A stretch of 64,000 bases of DNA from an uncultured Bacteroidota bacterium (GTDB lineage Bacteria > Bacteroidota > Bacteroidia > Flavobacteriales > Schleiferiaceae), in the NCBI GenBank assembly GCA_913057235.1, contig CAJXNI010000006.1:1-64000 (forward strand), written 5' to 3'. Numbering within the stretch: position 1 is the first letter of the stretch; each line of letters opens with the position of its first letter. Below, piece after piece: positions 16,065 to 25,565 of this stretch. Both the position numbers and the translations under genes were made by a program. The notes beneath the pieces are model-generated. The model ran no database searches. It had not been told where the DNA came from and saw only the letters and a program-made list of their open reading frames with translations.

Positions 16065-16811
16065 GTGAAGGTTAAGACCATCTTAGTTTCGCAACCAGAA
16101 CCTCAAACTGAAAACTCGCCCTACTTTGACTTAGCTGAAAAGCAAAAGGTAAAGGTGGACTTTATTCCCTTCATTCATGTGGCTGGAGTAGATGGCGCTG
16201 ACGTTCGCAAGCAAAAGGTAAACGTGCCAGATCACACCGCGGTAATTTTAACCAGCCGCAATGCCGTAGATCATTTCTTTAGAATTGCTGAGGAGTTGAG
16301 ATTTAACGTGCCCAATGACATGAAATACTTTTGCACGAGTGAGGCCATTGCCTACTATCTGCAAAAATATGTGGTTTACCGCAAGCGCAAGATTTACTTT
16401 GGCCAAAGTCGCTTTGAAGATTTAAAGCCCCTCTTTAAGAAGCACAAAACTGAAAAGTTTTTATTACCCACTAGTGATGTGCTAAAGCCTGTAGTGCCCA
16501 AAGTGCTTAAAGAGTGTAAAGTAGACTACACCCGGGCCATCATGTACAATACCGTTTGTAGTGATTTAAGTGACCTGGCGGATGTAAAATACGATATACT
16601 GGTTTTCTTTAGTCCATCGGGTATAAAATCGCTTTTTGAAAACTTCCCCGATTTTGAGCAAGGAAATACCCGTATTGCCGCATTTGGCAATGTAACCCAT
16701 AAAGCGGTTGAAGATGCCGGGTTAAAAGTAGATATTAAAGCGCCTTCCCCTAAGTTTCCTTCTATGACTATGGCCATAGAGGATTACATTAAAAAAGTAA
16801 ATAAGAAATAA
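16065..16811 (+). CDS. hemD: Uroporphyrinogen-III synthase
   Basis: 248 aa, GTG start. Cyclises hydroxymethylbilane to uroporphyrinogen III in haem synthesis. HemD is very variable; here the evidence is the two-lobed pattern with KTILVSQPEP at the start, AVILTSRNAVDHFF in lobe one, KFLLPTSDVLKPVVPKVLKE, the hinge YNTV, ILVFFSPSGIKSLFE and RIAAFGNVTHKAVEDAG in lobe two. The order DUF4271-hemD-rnpA is a conserved Bacteroidota arrangement and supports the call. An AAGCGG/CCGCTT hairpin follows the stop. Confidence 0.88.
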   Translation: MKVKTILVSQPEPQTENSPYFDLAEKQKVKVDFIPFIHVAGVDGADVRKQKVNVPDHTAVILTSRNAVDHFFRIAEELRFNVPNDMKYFCTSEAIAYYLQKYVVYRKRKIYFGQSRFEDLKPLFKKHKTEKFLLPTSDVLKPVVPKVLKECKVDYTRAIMYNTVCSDLSDLADVKYDILVFFSPSGIKSLFENFPDFEQGNTRIAAFGNVTHKAVEDAGLKVDIKAPSPKFPSMTMAIEDYIKKVNKK

Positions 16812-16859
16812 AGCGGTTAATTTCTGTCCGCTTACAAGGGCTACTTATCTTTAAGCCCC

Positions 16860-17237
16860 ATGCAACAAAGCTTTACCAAAGCAGAGCGATTAAAAAGCGC
16901 TAGTCAAATTGCGGCCCTTTTCTCGGAAGGGCAGTCGCAATTGGTGTACCCTGTAGCTGCGCGGTATCGATTGGTGCCGGCTCAAGTACAGGCTAATCCT
17001 TGGCAAGTGGCTTTTGTGGTTTCTAAAAAGAAGCACAAATTAGCAGTACAACGCAATCGCGCCAAGCGCCAATTGAAAGAGGCCTTTCGCCTTCACAAAC
17101 ACCAGTTGCAGGTACCTGAAAATCAACTGCTACAAACTATTTTTATTTATGTAAGCGGCAAGCCTGGTGACTACCCATCTATTGAAGTGGCCGTTTTAAA
17201 AATTATTGAGAATATTAATAAGCATTTTAGCCCTTAG
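16860..17237 (+). CDS. rnpA: Ribonuclease P protein component
   Basis: 125 aa. The basic protein cofactor of RNase P, which trims the 5' ends of tRNA precursors. The signature is KLAVQRNRAKRQLKEAFR at about 61-78, containing the RNR motif that contacts the RNA subunit; the N-terminal FTKAERLKS and VAFVVSKKK also fit. A TATCTTTA box lies just before the start. The gene is not next to rpmH, as expected for this phylum. Confidence 0.95.
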   Translation: MQQSFTKAERLKSASQIAALFSEGQSQLVYPVAARYRLVPAQVQANPWQVAFVVSKKKHKLAVQRNRAKRQLKEAFRLHKHQLQVPENQLLQTIFIYVSGKPGDYPSIEVAVLKIIENINKHFSP

Positions 17238-17268
17238 GCGTTTGCTATTTTAGCACAAACAATTTTCT

Positions 17269-18924
17269 ATGAAAGTAAAAAGCATACCCCGGTTTCTGGG
17301 TATTTTTTCCTTGGTTGCAGCCATCAGCGTAAGCGTGGCCTACACCCCAGATTACTTTGAAATTAGTAAGCAACTAGATATTTTCACCAGTGTATTTAAA
17401 GAGGTGAATCTGTATTACGTAGACGAAACCGAGCCGGGTGAACTTATGGAAGAGGCCATTGGCTCTATGTTGGCATCTTTAGACCCTTATACCAATTACA
17501 TACCAGAAGAGCGTGTAGAAGACTTTAAGGTTACCCAAACCGGAAACTACGGGGGTATAGGCGCCAGCATACGTTCCCATGAAGGAGTCGTAATTATTGC
17601 TGCTCCATATCAAGGCTTTGCAGCCGATAAGGCCGGACTGAAAGCAGGAGACGTAATTCTGGAAGTGGATGAAAAATCTGTACAGGGCCGCTCTACCGAT
17701 GATATAAGCGAAATACTCAAAGGGGCTGCCGGCTCTGAGTTAAAACTAAAAATTAAACGCGCTGATGAGGTTTTTACCAAAACGCTGATAAGAGACGATG
17801 TGCATTTGAATAGTGTACCCTATTCCGGTTTTATAAAACCATCCATTGGTTATGTTTCTTTAAGCAGCTTTACGCAAAAAGCTTCGGTTGAAATAAGTGA
17901 GGCTCTTGAAAAACTAGAGGAGCAAGGGAGCCTGCAGGGTTTGGTACTGGATTTACGAAACAACCCAGGTGGATTGCTGAATGAGGCCATAAATGTGACC
18001 AATCTTTTTATAGACAAGGGCCTAACAGTAGTAGAAACGCGTGGGAAATTGGAAGAATGGCAAAAAGTGTACAAGACCCCTAAAAAGGCAGAATATCCAG
18101 ATATTCCGCTGGTGGTGTTAATTAACTCTGGTAGCGCTTCGGCCTCTGAGATTGTGGCCGGCACCTTACAAGATTATGACCGCGCGGTGGTTGTTGGCCA
18201 ACGTTCTTTTGGTAAGGGGCTGGTGCAGGAAACCCGCCAATTACCCTTTGGCTCCCAAATGAAGGTAACTATAGCCAAATATTACACGCCCAGTGGTAGA
18301 CTAATTCAGGCCATTGATTACGCTGAGCGCGATGAAGATGGTAGTGTCACCAAAATTCCAGATTCTTTGCGTACGGAGTTTAAAACCCAGGCCGGGCGCA
18401 AGGTTTTTGATGGAGGCGGTATAGACCCAGATCTTAAAACCACTCGCCCTAAGGCTGGTGACGTTACATTGGCCCTTTACAGAGGCTACCACGTTTTTGA
18501 CTACGCAACGCACTTTTTCCGCAATAACCCAAGCATAGCCCCAGCCGATAGTTTTTACCTGAGTGATGCAATCTACGCGGACTTTAAAAAGTGGCTGAGT
18601 CAGCGAGATTTTACCTTTACCACCCAAACCGGAAAAGAATTGGAGCAGTTGAAAAAGGCTAGTGAGAATGAAGGCTACAACAAACAGCTTGCAGATCTAA
18701 TTGCAGATCTAGAAAAGGAATATGAGGTCCTAAAACAAAAGGATTTAGACACTTACCAAGAGCAAATAAAGCAGCTTTTGGCAGAAGAAATTGCCAGCCG
18801 TTATTATTATCAGTCTGGCCGTTTGGCCAATTCTTTACTGCATGATGCTGAAATTGACACTTCACTGGCCCTACTCAGCAATCTTACCCGTTATCAAGAT
18901 ATCCTAAAGGGTGAGCAGGATTAA
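17269..18924 (+). CDS. S41 family C-terminal processing peptidase (CtpA-like)
   Basis: 551 aa. N-terminal signal/membrane anchor (residues 7-25), helical cap to about 85, PDZ domain about 90-170, and the protease core. The catalytic dyad is S291 in NSGSASASEIVAG and K316 in SFGKGLVQ, 25 residues apart as in Prc/CtpA. It should cut proteins from their C termini in the periplasm. The C-terminal part (about 430-551) is a helical extension usual in Bacteroidota members. The last 14 bases overlap the GTG start of the next gene, so the protease and the first polysaccharide gene are linked in translation. Confidence 0.93.
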   Translation: MKVKSIPRFLGIFSLVAAISVSVAYTPDYFEISKQLDIFTSVFKEVNLYYVDETEPGELMEEAIGSMLASLDPYTNYIPEERVEDFKVTQTGNYGGIGASIRSHEGVVIIAAPYQGFAADKAGLKAGDVILEVDEKSVQGRSTDDISEILKGAAGSELKLKIKRADEVFTKTLIRDDVHLNSVPYSGFIKPSIGYVSLSSFTQKASVEISEALEKLEEQGSLQGLVLDLRNNPGGLLNEAINVTNLFIDKGLTVVETRGKLEEWQKVYKTPKKAEYPDIPLVVLINSGSASASEIVAGTLQDYDRAVVVGQRSFGKGLVQETRQLPFGSQMKVTIAKYYTPSGRLIQAIDYAERDEDGSVTKIPDSLRTEFKTQAGRKVFDGGGIDPDLKTTRPKAGDVTLALYRGYHVFDYATHFFRNNPSIAPADSFYLSDAIYADFKKWLSQRDFTFTTQTGKELEQLKKASENEGYNKQLADLIADLEKEYEVLKQKDLDTYQEQIKQLLAEEIASRYYYQSGRLANSLLHDAEIDTSLALLSNLTRYQDILKGEQD

Positions 18925-20191
18925 AAACCTTTTGCAGCAGGTGGGCTGGCCCCAGGCGTTTTTTGGCGCCTTGAGCTTTTACACGCTGCTTTTGCCCATG
19001 CAGCCTAAATGGTTGCCCATTACTTTGGGTATAATGTGTATGGGGCTTTTTTGGCTGCTGCATGGTAAATTTAAAGAGAAGCTAAGCGCCTTGGGAAAGA
19101 ATTGGGCCGCTGGTTTATTGTTTGCGTATTACTTTGTGGTATTACTGGGTTTGTTCTACACGCAAAACCCCTCTAAAGCCGAGCAAGAGTTGCTTTCTAA
19201 AATACCTCTGCTTGCCTGGCCTATTATGCTAAGTAGCTCTTTAGGATTGAGAATAGAGCACCTTAAAAAGTTAATCTTACTATTTATTTACGCTACCACT
19301 CTGGCGGTTGTTTTAGCCTTTTTACAGTCGGCAGTAAGTTACTTAGCCTTTCCTCATTCTACGGTTTTTTATTTCAGTAACTTTTCATTCTATAAGTTTA
19401 TTCCACCGCACTACCTGGGGCTTTACGTAAATTTTGCCTACGGAATGTTATTGATAGGCTGGCTTCAGTTTCCCGCTTGGGCACCCAAAAAGCGTTACAC
19501 AATCAGTATGCTTACCATACTCACCATGGCACTGCTCTTCATATCGGTGCGCATGCAGTTTTTAGTATTCATAGGCATTAATATTTGGGCCGCCTTCCAG
19601 TACTTGAAATCCAAAGGTTTTAAACTTCAGGCCTTTTTGGGGATTTCAACTTTGCTGGTGGTATTTGGCGCTTTGGCTCTTAGTTTTAAAGGGAGCAGGG
19701 CGCGTTTAGTAGATGCTTACCACGAGCTAAAGTCAATTAATCAGCCCGTAGATAACAAACAAACCAATCCGCGTTTTTATCTCTGGCCTGCGGCCGCAGA
19801 GGTTATTCGAGACCATTTTTGGCTGGGCACTGGGGCAGGCTCTGAAAAGAAGTATTTGAATCAAAAACTTGAAGATAGTAAAGCCCTTTTTTGGGATGGC
19901 ACTAAAACCTATCTTCTTTACGAGAAAGGCTATAACTACCACAACAGTTTTTTACAGCATTTTGCAGCGCAGGGAGTGGTGGGCTTTGGCGTATTTACTG
20001 CGCTGTTTCTAGTTCCTTTTTATAAGGCTAGAAACCACCCGTTACGCAGTTGGGCTTTTCTTTTTTTAGTAATATCGGCTTTAAGCTTTTTAACGGAAAG
20101 CATGTTGCAGCGGCAGGCCGGAGTCTTATTCTTTAGCTTTTTCTGGTGTTTGTTTTTTGTGGCGCCATTCTCAGTTAGCAGAAGCAATTAA
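18911..20191 (+). CDS. O-antigen ligase/polymerase family membrane protein (first copy)
   Basis: 426 aa, GTG start overlapping the protease gene. About ten to twelve membrane segments and one large periplasmic loop (about 265-335) ending in YNYHNSFLQHFAAQGVVG, the H-N-x-FL...GxxG motif of the Wzy/WaaL superfamily; LGTGAGSEKKYL precedes it. These proteins join or polymerise undecaprenyl-linked glycans on the outer face of the inner membrane. Whether it is a ligase or polymerase cannot be read from sequence. A second family member lies at 29713, which suggests one of each. Confidence 0.82.
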   Translation: MSRIKNLLQQVGWPQAFFGALSFYTLLLPMQPKWLPITLGIMCMGLFWLLHGKFKEKLSALGKNWAAGLLFAYYFVVLLGLFYTQNPSKAEQELLSKIPLLAWPIMLSSSLGLRIEHLKKLILLFIYATTLAVVLAFLQSAVSYLAFPHSTVFYFSNFSFYKFIPPHYLGLYVNFAYGMLLIGWLQFPAWAPKKRYTISMLTILTMALLFISVRMQFLVFIGINIWAAFQYLKSKGFKLQAFLGISTLLVVFGALALSFKGSRARLVDAYHELKSINQPVDNKQTNPRFYLWPAAAEVIRDHFWLGTGAGSEKKYLNQKLEDSKALFWDGTKTYLLYEKGYNYHNSFLQHFAAQGVVGFGVFTALFLVPFYKARNHPLRSWAFLFLVISALSFLTESMLQRQAGVLFFSFFWCLFFVAPFSVSRSN

Positions 20192-20231
20192 AGCGAAGTA
20201 AATTGCCGGCTGAATTTAAAACGAATGATTC

Positions 20232-21068
20232 TTGAAAAGCACCTCGCTCAATTTTAGTGTGATATTGCCCGTTTACAAAGGTGATAATGCTAATTTTTTA
20301 GATGAGGCATTAGAAAGCCTGGCTCAACAAACCCGGCCCGCTAATGAAATTGTAGTGCTGCAAGATGGCCCAATTACCAAAGCTTTAGAAAAGGTTTTAG
20401 AGGCCTGGCAAAAAAAACTACCAAACCTTAATTGGCAAGAATTGGAAAAAAATCAGGGCCTATCAGCTGCCTTAAATGCGGGGATAAAAGCGGCTAAATA
20501 CCCTTGGCTGGCCCGCATGGATGCCGATGATATTTGTGAGCCTACCCGTTTTGAAAAACAATTGGCGTACTTACAGCAACACTCTGAAATAGACATTTTA
20601 GGAGCGTGGATCACAGAGTTTGAAACCGATATAAGGCAGCCTAGTGCGATTAGAAAACTGCCTGAGACTCACGCAGAAATTATGCGTTACGCCCGCTGGC
20701 GCTGCCCTTTTAACCACATGACGGTGATGTATAAAAAGGTTGCCTTAGAAAACCTGGGCTACTATAAAAACTATGGCGCAGTAGGAGATGACTACGAGTT
20801 GTGGGCCCGGTTTTTAATGAACGGCTACCAAGCGGCAAATATTCAAGAGTCCTTAGTATGGGCGCGCACAGGCAAAGATTTTTTCAGCCACCGAAGAAGA
20901 GGCATCCAATACTTTAAAAATGAGGTGAGGGAAATTAATGATTTGTACCGCCTGGGTTTATTAAATCCTGTGCATTATCTATTTCACTTTACGGTTAAAG
21001 CGCTCGTCCGGTTATCGCCCCCTGCAATGGTTAGGCTTATTTACAAAGGCATACGTAAAACCAGCTAG
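20232..21068 (+). CDS. Glycosyltransferase family 2
   Basis: 278 aa, starting at TTG 20232 (no in-frame ATG fits the domain start). GT-A fold: VILPVYKGD at 10-18, the nucleotide-binding region LQDGP, and the DxD-like metal site ARMDADD at about residue 97. The acceptor-side motif DDYELWARFL is typical of GT2 enzymes that build surface glycans. Cytoplasmic or membrane-associated; the donor sugar is unknown. It lies 3 bases before the flippase gene. Confidence 0.88.
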   Translation: MKSTSLNFSVILPVYKGDNANFLDEALESLAQQTRPANEIVVLQDGPITKALEKVLEAWQKKLPNLNWQELEKNQGLSAALNAGIKAAKYPWLARMDADDICEPTRFEKQLAYLQQHSEIDILGAWITEFETDIRQPSAIRKLPETHAEIMRYARWRCPFNHMTVMYKKVALENLGYYKNYGAVGDDYELWARFLMNGYQAANIQESLVWARTGKDFFSHRRRGIQYFKNEVREINDLYRLGLLNPVHYLFHFTVKALVRLSPPAMVRLIYKGIRKTS

Positions 21069-21071
21069 AGT

Positions 21072-22322
21072 ATGGCGCAGCGAGTAGTGAAAAATATTGG
21101 CTTTTTAGGCCTTTCGCAAGCGGCTAATTACCTGTTGCCGCTTATAACCATTCCATATATTACAAGGGTGGTGGGGCCGCAAAATTATGGGCTTATAGAA
21201 TTTGCTTCTACCGCTATGCTTTACTTTTCGTCAGTGGTGATCTATGGATTTGGTACCACGGGAACACGTCTAATTGCCCAAAAACCCCAAGAAATAGACC
21301 ATGTATCTACGGTTTTTTCATCCGTATTATTAACGCGACTCAGTCTTTTTCTTTTCAGTACTCTGGTTTTTATAGCTTGTATTTATACCATTCCCAAATT
21401 TGGTGAAGAGCGTCTTTTAATGATTACGGCTTTTCCTTTGGTTTTAGGCTGGGCGCTTTACCCAGCCTTTATATTTCAGGGAACGCAAAAGTTGCAATAT
21501 GTGGCCATTGCCAATTTTGCCGTAAAAGCCATAGCCGCCCTGGCAATTTTCATTTTCTTGCAAGAACCAGAAGATTTTTTCTTGGTGTTGGGCATTAACG
21601 CAGGGGCTCAAATTTTAGTAGCAATTCTATTACTGATTCTTTCCTTTAGGCTGTTGCCAGGGCTGCATTTAAAACCGGTAAGTTTGAGGGGAGTAAAATC
21701 ATACCTTACGGAAGGGAGCTATGTGTTTTTGTCGAACTTTTTCATGCGCATCAGCAAGTTTAGCCCAGTCCTGTTTATAGGCCTTTATCTGGCAGAAAGC
21801 CAAATAGGATTATTTGCAGCCAGTTTAAAGCTGGTAGTGGTAGCACATAGCTTCTTGTTTTTGCCCTTAGCTGGTGCTATGTTTCCCCATCTAGCCAATG
21901 TGTTTGCCCGAGATAGAAACCTCTATCTTAAAAACCTAAAACGCTCTTTTTACACCATGCTGGCTATTGGGGCTGTGAGTTCTGCAGTAATTATACTATT
22001 CCCTAATTTCTTTATCAGTCTGGTTTTTGGACCAGATTATTTGCCAGCTGTACCTTATTTACAGATTATGGCTCCTCTTTTAACCTTTGCCGTAGTGAGT
22101 CATTTTAGTTTACAGCAGGGACTTAGCGTACTTAGTAAAGATAAAACCTACCTGGGTATAGTGGTGTTGGTAGGTATTGTTACGGTTGTATTGAACGTAA
22201 CTTTAATAGAACCTTACGGAATAAGGGGTGCTGCCTTTATTAAACTTTCGGTAGATGTATTCCTAGCTTTACTAGGCGCTTATTTTTTCACTAGAGCTTG
22301 GCGCAATTTGCCAAATCCTTAG
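21072..22322 (+). CDS. Wzx-like oligosaccharide flippase (PST family)
   Basis: 416 aa with about twelve membrane segments. The N terminus NIGFLGLSQAANYLLPLITIPYITRVVGPQNYG is the classic pattern of polysaccharide exporters of the MOP/PST group, here broken by no gap. It should flip undecaprenyl-pyrophosphate-linked oligosaccharide across the inner membrane for the ligase/polymerase proteins of the locus. Its end overlaps the convergent sulfotransferase gene by four bases. Confidence 0.88.
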   Translation: MAQRVVKNIGFLGLSQAANYLLPLITIPYITRVVGPQNYGLIEFASTAMLYFSSVVIYGFGTTGTRLIAQKPQEIDHVSTVFSSVLLTRLSLFLFSTLVFIACIYTIPKFGEERLLMITAFPLVLGWALYPAFIFQGTQKLQYVAIANFAVKAIAALAIFIFLQEPEDFFLVLGINAGAQILVAILLLILSFRLLPGLHLKPVSLRGVKSYLTEGSYVFLSNFFMRISKFSPVLFIGLYLAESQIGLFAASLKLVVVAHSFLFLPLAGAMFPHLANVFARDRNLYLKNLKRSFYTMLAIGAVSSAVIILFPNFFISLVFGPDYLPAVPYLQIMAPLLTFAVVSHFSLQQGLSVLSKDKTYLGIVVLVGIVTVVLNVTLIEPYGIRGAAFIKLSVDVFLALLGAYFFTRAWRNLPNP

Positions 22323-23179
22323 AAATAACCGTAAGTTTTTAGATCGCTGGCTGTGTAGTTATCTAATAATCTATTGTTTTCCTTATTTAACTCCACTGCT
22401 TTCTGCCTGGTGGAAGAAGAGAAAATGTGTTTTTTAGAGAGGTGCCGCCACAAGTAAGGGTCTAAAACCTTTTGGTAGAGCTGGCGAAAATTTTGGCTAC
22501 TAATACCTTTCCAAAGCAAATGTGAAGGGCGGTAATTATTAAAGGTGAAATGATTGATAATGCGTAATTGCCCGATTGAAAGGCTGGATAACGAGCGATT
22601 TAAATTTGTTGGGTTTTCTAAAGCTTCATAGCCCTCCGCCTTGCAAAATTCTTGTATTCGGCTTTCGGTTACACTACTGTTTTCAAGCAGTTCTTCCTGG
22701 GCCAGCACCAGTACATTTTCTTGTCCAAAAAGCCCGCAATAGCGCTTCACCAAAGGGTAGTAATCTAAATAGGACCAGCTAAAAAAGTTGTAATTCTTAA
22801 GAAAAGCCTTGGACTTCAATACTCCACCTTGTTGCACGTACTGCCTGTAAATGGCTTCTAGCATTAGGTCTTGCCTCCTTATGGTTATTATAATTTTTGC
22901 GAAGCCTAAGTTTTTTAAGCGATGAGCAATTTCTAAATTATAAGTCCCAAGTCCCATGGTGCCGGTAAGGGCTTCTAGCGAATACAATGCCTTTTTACTT
23001 TTATCCAGTTTTACTGAAATATGCTCAGGCTCGTACTCCAGGCTGGTAGACTGATGTATGGAAGTCAAAAGTTTTCTGCAAGTGTCGTAATCATAAAATT
23101 GTATCCCTTTCAAGCGCGGAAACAAATTTCGTTGCAAGTAGGTGGTGCCCGTTTTATGATAGCCTATGTGTACAATCAT
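22319..23179 (-). CDS. Sulfotransferase family protein
   Basis: 286 aa. The 5'-phosphosulfate-binding loop of PAPS-dependent enzymes is at the very start (IGYHKTGTTYLQ, residues 5-16) and the 3'-phosphate motif at about 97-105 (IIITIRRQD). The rest fits the Sulfotransfer fold with a variable C-terminal part. It probably adds sulfate to the glycan made by the locus. It runs opposite to the surrounding genes, one base after the unknown 342-aa gene, forming a two-gene unit with it. Confidence 0.8.
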   Translation of the reverse strand: MIVHIGYHKTGTTYLQRNLFPRLKGIQFYDYDTCRKLLTSIHQSTSLEYEPEHISVKLDKSKKALYSLEALTGTMGLGTYNLEIAHRLKNLGFAKIIITIRRQDLMLEAIYRQYVQQGGVLKSKAFLKNYNFFSWSYLDYYPLVKRYCGLFGQENVLVLAQEELLENSSVTESRIQEFCKAEGYEALENPTNLNRSLSSLSIGQLRIINHFTFNNYRPSHLLWKGISSQNFRQLYQKVLDPYLWRHLSKKHIFSSSTRQKAVELNKENNRLLDNYTASDLKTYGYF

Positions 23180-23180
23180 G

Positions 23181-24209
23181 TTATGTGCATAACAATTTCA
23201 ATTCAGCTGGGGTCTTAATTTGGTCAAAACCCCAATACTCCGCTACAGCCGCGTACTGCTCAGGACTTATATCCTCACGGTAGTCTTTAAATAGCTCCGC
23301 AAAATAGCCTCGTTCGGCCTTCACATTTTCTATAATTTCAGAATCGCTTCGGCTGCTATGGCGTTGCGCTTCTTTTGGGTCACGGCTTTTTTGTTCTACG
23401 GTTTGCCTAAAAATATAATGAGGCTTGTTCAAATAAATACAGTACCCCGTTTGGGTACCCATGCCATTGCTCATGGTTACATCAGCTAATTCTATGTGGC
23501 TGCGCTGGCGGTTCACAAAATGGCGATCAAATTTATGGCCTGCTGTAATTACTTTAAAGCCGGCTTTTAAATAAGGCTTAACGCGATGCTCTTTTTGGGC
23601 GTCTAAATAATAGAGGCTTATTAAAACCGTGTCAAAACCTGAGGCTACCTTCTTAATTTCACCTATTAATTGCTGCTCTTCAAAGCCTGCTTCTACTCCC
23701 TTCATGCTGTGAAATGGAAAAACCAAAAGTACCCGACCTAATTCTCTTTTAAGGGTTGCCAACTCAGAAGCATCTAACAAACCTTTGGCATAATGAATAT
23801 AAGGACCCACTGCGATGGCCTTTTTTTGCGGTAGCTTTTCATTCAAGATCGAAACGCGTTTTTCACTCATGGTGAGCACTTTTTTAAAGTGCCAGCAAAA
23901 TTGATCGGGATGCACAATGCCGCCTAAAAACAAACCATGCTCCATGTAGGCTTTAAGGTCTGAGCTAATACCCGCGTAGTTTTTTAGAGCCTGCGCATAG
24001 CCATACAGGTTATTATCAATTACGTGTTCATCAGGTCCATAAGGTAAATCGGCCGAGAGGCTCTGGTAATCAAAAAAAGAAAGCCGGGCCCGCCTGGCTA
24101 TTTCTTGATGCACCGCCTTACCATTGCGCATCCTGTAAAAGTGAAACAAGCTACTTTCTAAAATGGCAAAACGGGCACTAAGGCGCTTGACTCTATCTTT
24201 TAAATGCAT
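23181..24209 (-). CDS. Unrecognised protein of the polysaccharide locus
   Basis: 342 aa, no signal peptide or membrane segment. I do not recognise the family. The second half has a Rossmann-like look ([37 protein letters not shown]) and ends with the loop [21 protein letters not shown], which resembles the donor-binding end of GT-B glycosyltransferases where a glycine-rich turn is followed by an acidic or polar helix. A glycan-linked role is inferred from this and from its pairing with the sulfotransferase gene. It has its own promoter, divergent from the acyltransferase gene. Confidence 0.5.
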   Translation of the reverse strand: MHLKDRVKRLSARFAILESSLFHFYRMRNGKAVHQEIARRARLSFFDYQSLSADLPYGPDEHVIDNNLYGYAQALKNYAGISSDLKAYMEHGLFLGGIVHPDQFCWHFKKVLTMSEKRVSILNEKLPQKKAIAVGPYIHYAKGLLDASELATLKRELGRVLLVFPFHSMKGVEAGFEEQQLIGEIKKVASGFDTVLISLYYLDAQKEHRVKPYLKAGFKVITAGHKFDRHFVNRQRSHIELADVTMSNGMGTQTGYCIYLNKPHYIFRQTVEQKSRDPKEAQRHSSRSDSEIIENVKAERGYFAELFKDYREDISPEQYAAVAEYWGFDQIKTPAELKLLCT

Positions 24210-24213
24210 TCAA

Positions 24214-24221
24214 CAAAAGTA
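24214..24221 (-). promoter_or_regulatory. -7 promoter element of the unknown/sulfotransferase unit
   Basis: Minus strand TACTTTTG, ending 4 bases before the ATG at 24209, so again near-leaderless. Confidence 0.6.
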
Positions 24222-24268
24222 ATTATAACGTAAATTGCTATTTTAGAATAACTCAGGTAAAGAGCGTA

Positions 24269-24276
24269 AATATTTG
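24269..24276 (+). promoter_or_regulatory. Possible -7 promoter element of the acyltransferase-SpsF-NeuB-like unit
   Basis: AATATTTG, one mismatch from TAnnTTTG, about 29 bases before the TTG at 24305. Confidence 0.35.
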
Positions 24277-24304
24277 CAAGTTTGCCACTTCAATTCAAAC
24301 ATCT

Positions 24305-24850
24305 TTGAGCCAACTTCGTAAACATCTAAAATTCACTTGGAAGCATAGGTTTCGGGCGCACTGGCAAAAAAACAGGTTGGGCCGTTTAGGTTCAAGCGTG
24401 TGGCTAGATAAAAACGTGGAGTTTATGCGGTTTCCCCGAAATGTGGAAGTAGGGGAGGCTGTGGTGGTAAAAGAAGGGGCCCGTATTTGCGCTTGCAACG
24501 CCCAGGCCAAAATTAGCATAGGCGCCCGCACTACGGTGGGCTACCATACCTTTATTTTTGCTTCTGAGTCAATACGGCTGGGTAGTGATTGTCTCATAGC
24601 GCCCTTTGTCTATTTGGTAGATAGCAATCATAAAATTGACAAGGGGCAAAATATAAATACCCAGCCCAATGAAACCGCCCCAATAACCATTGGAAACGAT
24701 GTGTGGATTGCCAGTAACTGTACCATTTTAAAGGGGGTAACCATTGGTGATGGTGCGGTAATAGCGGCAAATTCAGTGGTGAATAAAGATGTAGGTGAAA
24801 ATGAAATCTGGGGCGGCAGCCCTGCAAAACACATTGGCCATAGAAAATAA
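24305..24850 (+). CDS. Hexapeptide-repeat acyltransferase (left-handed beta-helix)
   Basis: 181 aa from a TTG start. The isoleucine/valine-rich hexapeptide repeats run from about 45 to 170 (for example [43 protein letters not shown]) and end with the usual GGSPAKHIG. The catalytic histidine region of O-acetyltransferases is seen as DSNHKID. It probably acetylates a sugar of the glycan. The next gene starts inside or just after its stop. Confidence 0.85.
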   Translation: MSQLRKHLKFTWKHRFRAHWQKNRLGRLGSSVWLDKNVEFMRFPRNVEVGEAVVVKEGARICACNAQAKISIGARTTVGYHTFIFASESIRLGSDCLIAPFVYLVDSNHKIDKGQNINTQPNETAPITIGNDVWIASNCTILKGVTIGDGAVIAANSVVNKDVGENEIWGGSPAKHIGHRK

Positions 24851-24851
24851 A

Positions 24852-25562
24852 GTGGGCATAGTACTATTGGCACGCTACAATTCTAGAAGGCTGCCGGGCA
24901 AGGCTTTGAAAAAAATAGCGGGGAAACCAGTTTTATCGTACATCATTGAGCGCCTTAAAACCGTAGTGCCAACCCAACAAATAATTTTGGCCACCAGCAG
25001 TAATAAATCAGACGATGTGCTGGCCAACTATGCTAAAGATATAGGTATAGCCTGCTTCCGCGGCTCCTTAGAAAAGGTAGCCTTACGATTTTATGAAGCT
25101 GCCCAGCAGCTAAATTGCACCTATGCTTGCCGCATTAATGGAGACAACATTTTTTTAGATCCTGCTGTGTTAGCCACTATGGTGCAGGAGGCCCAGCAAG
25201 GGCAATACCATTTTTTGAGTAATGTTAAAGCGCGTACTTTCCCCAAGGGTATGAGTGTAGAAATTGTGGCCATGGCCTATTACCAAAAACACCTTACTAC
25301 CATTTTAAACAGCGCTTATTACACTGAACACGTAATGGTATACCTTTATGAGTTGGCTGCAGCCGATGCCCATTTTTACCTTGAAAACAAAGAACTACCC
25401 GAAGCGGCTGGCTTGCAGCTGGCTTTAGATACCCCAGAGGATTTTGAGCGCAGCCAATGGATTTTGCAAAACTTAAAGGTCCCACACACTCAGGCCGACT
25501 TGCGTAAAATTGCCGCCTTAAATGAAAAGTATCAAAAGTACATAAAATCGCATAATAGCTGA
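24852..25562 (+). CDS. SpsF-like cytidylyltransferase
   Basis: About 236 aa if read from the GTG at 24852, one base after the previous stop; a TTG at 24834 would add six residues and overlap that gene. Nucleotidyltransferase fold with the signature VLLARYNSRRLPGKALKKIAGKPVL, interrupted here only by normal substitutions, a second nucleotide-binding part ILATSSNKSDD and the metal region RINGDNIFLDP. Members of this SpsF/CMP-KDO-synthetase-like family activate sugar acids with CTP. It lies between acyltransferase and NeuB-like genes, so its likely substrate is the sugar acid made by the latter. Confidence 0.8.
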   Translation: MGIVLLARYNSRRLPGKALKKIAGKPVLSYIIERLKTVVPTQQIILATSSNKSDDVLANYAKDIGIACFRGSLEKVALRFYEAAQQLNCTYACRINGDNIFLDPAVLATMVQEAQQGQYHFLSNVKARTFPKGMSVEIVAMAYYQKHLTTILNSAYYTEHVMVYLYELAAADAHFYLENKELPEAAGLQLALDTPEDFERSQWILQNLKVPHTQADLRKIAALNEKYQKYIKSHNS

Positions 25563-25565
25563 TAA

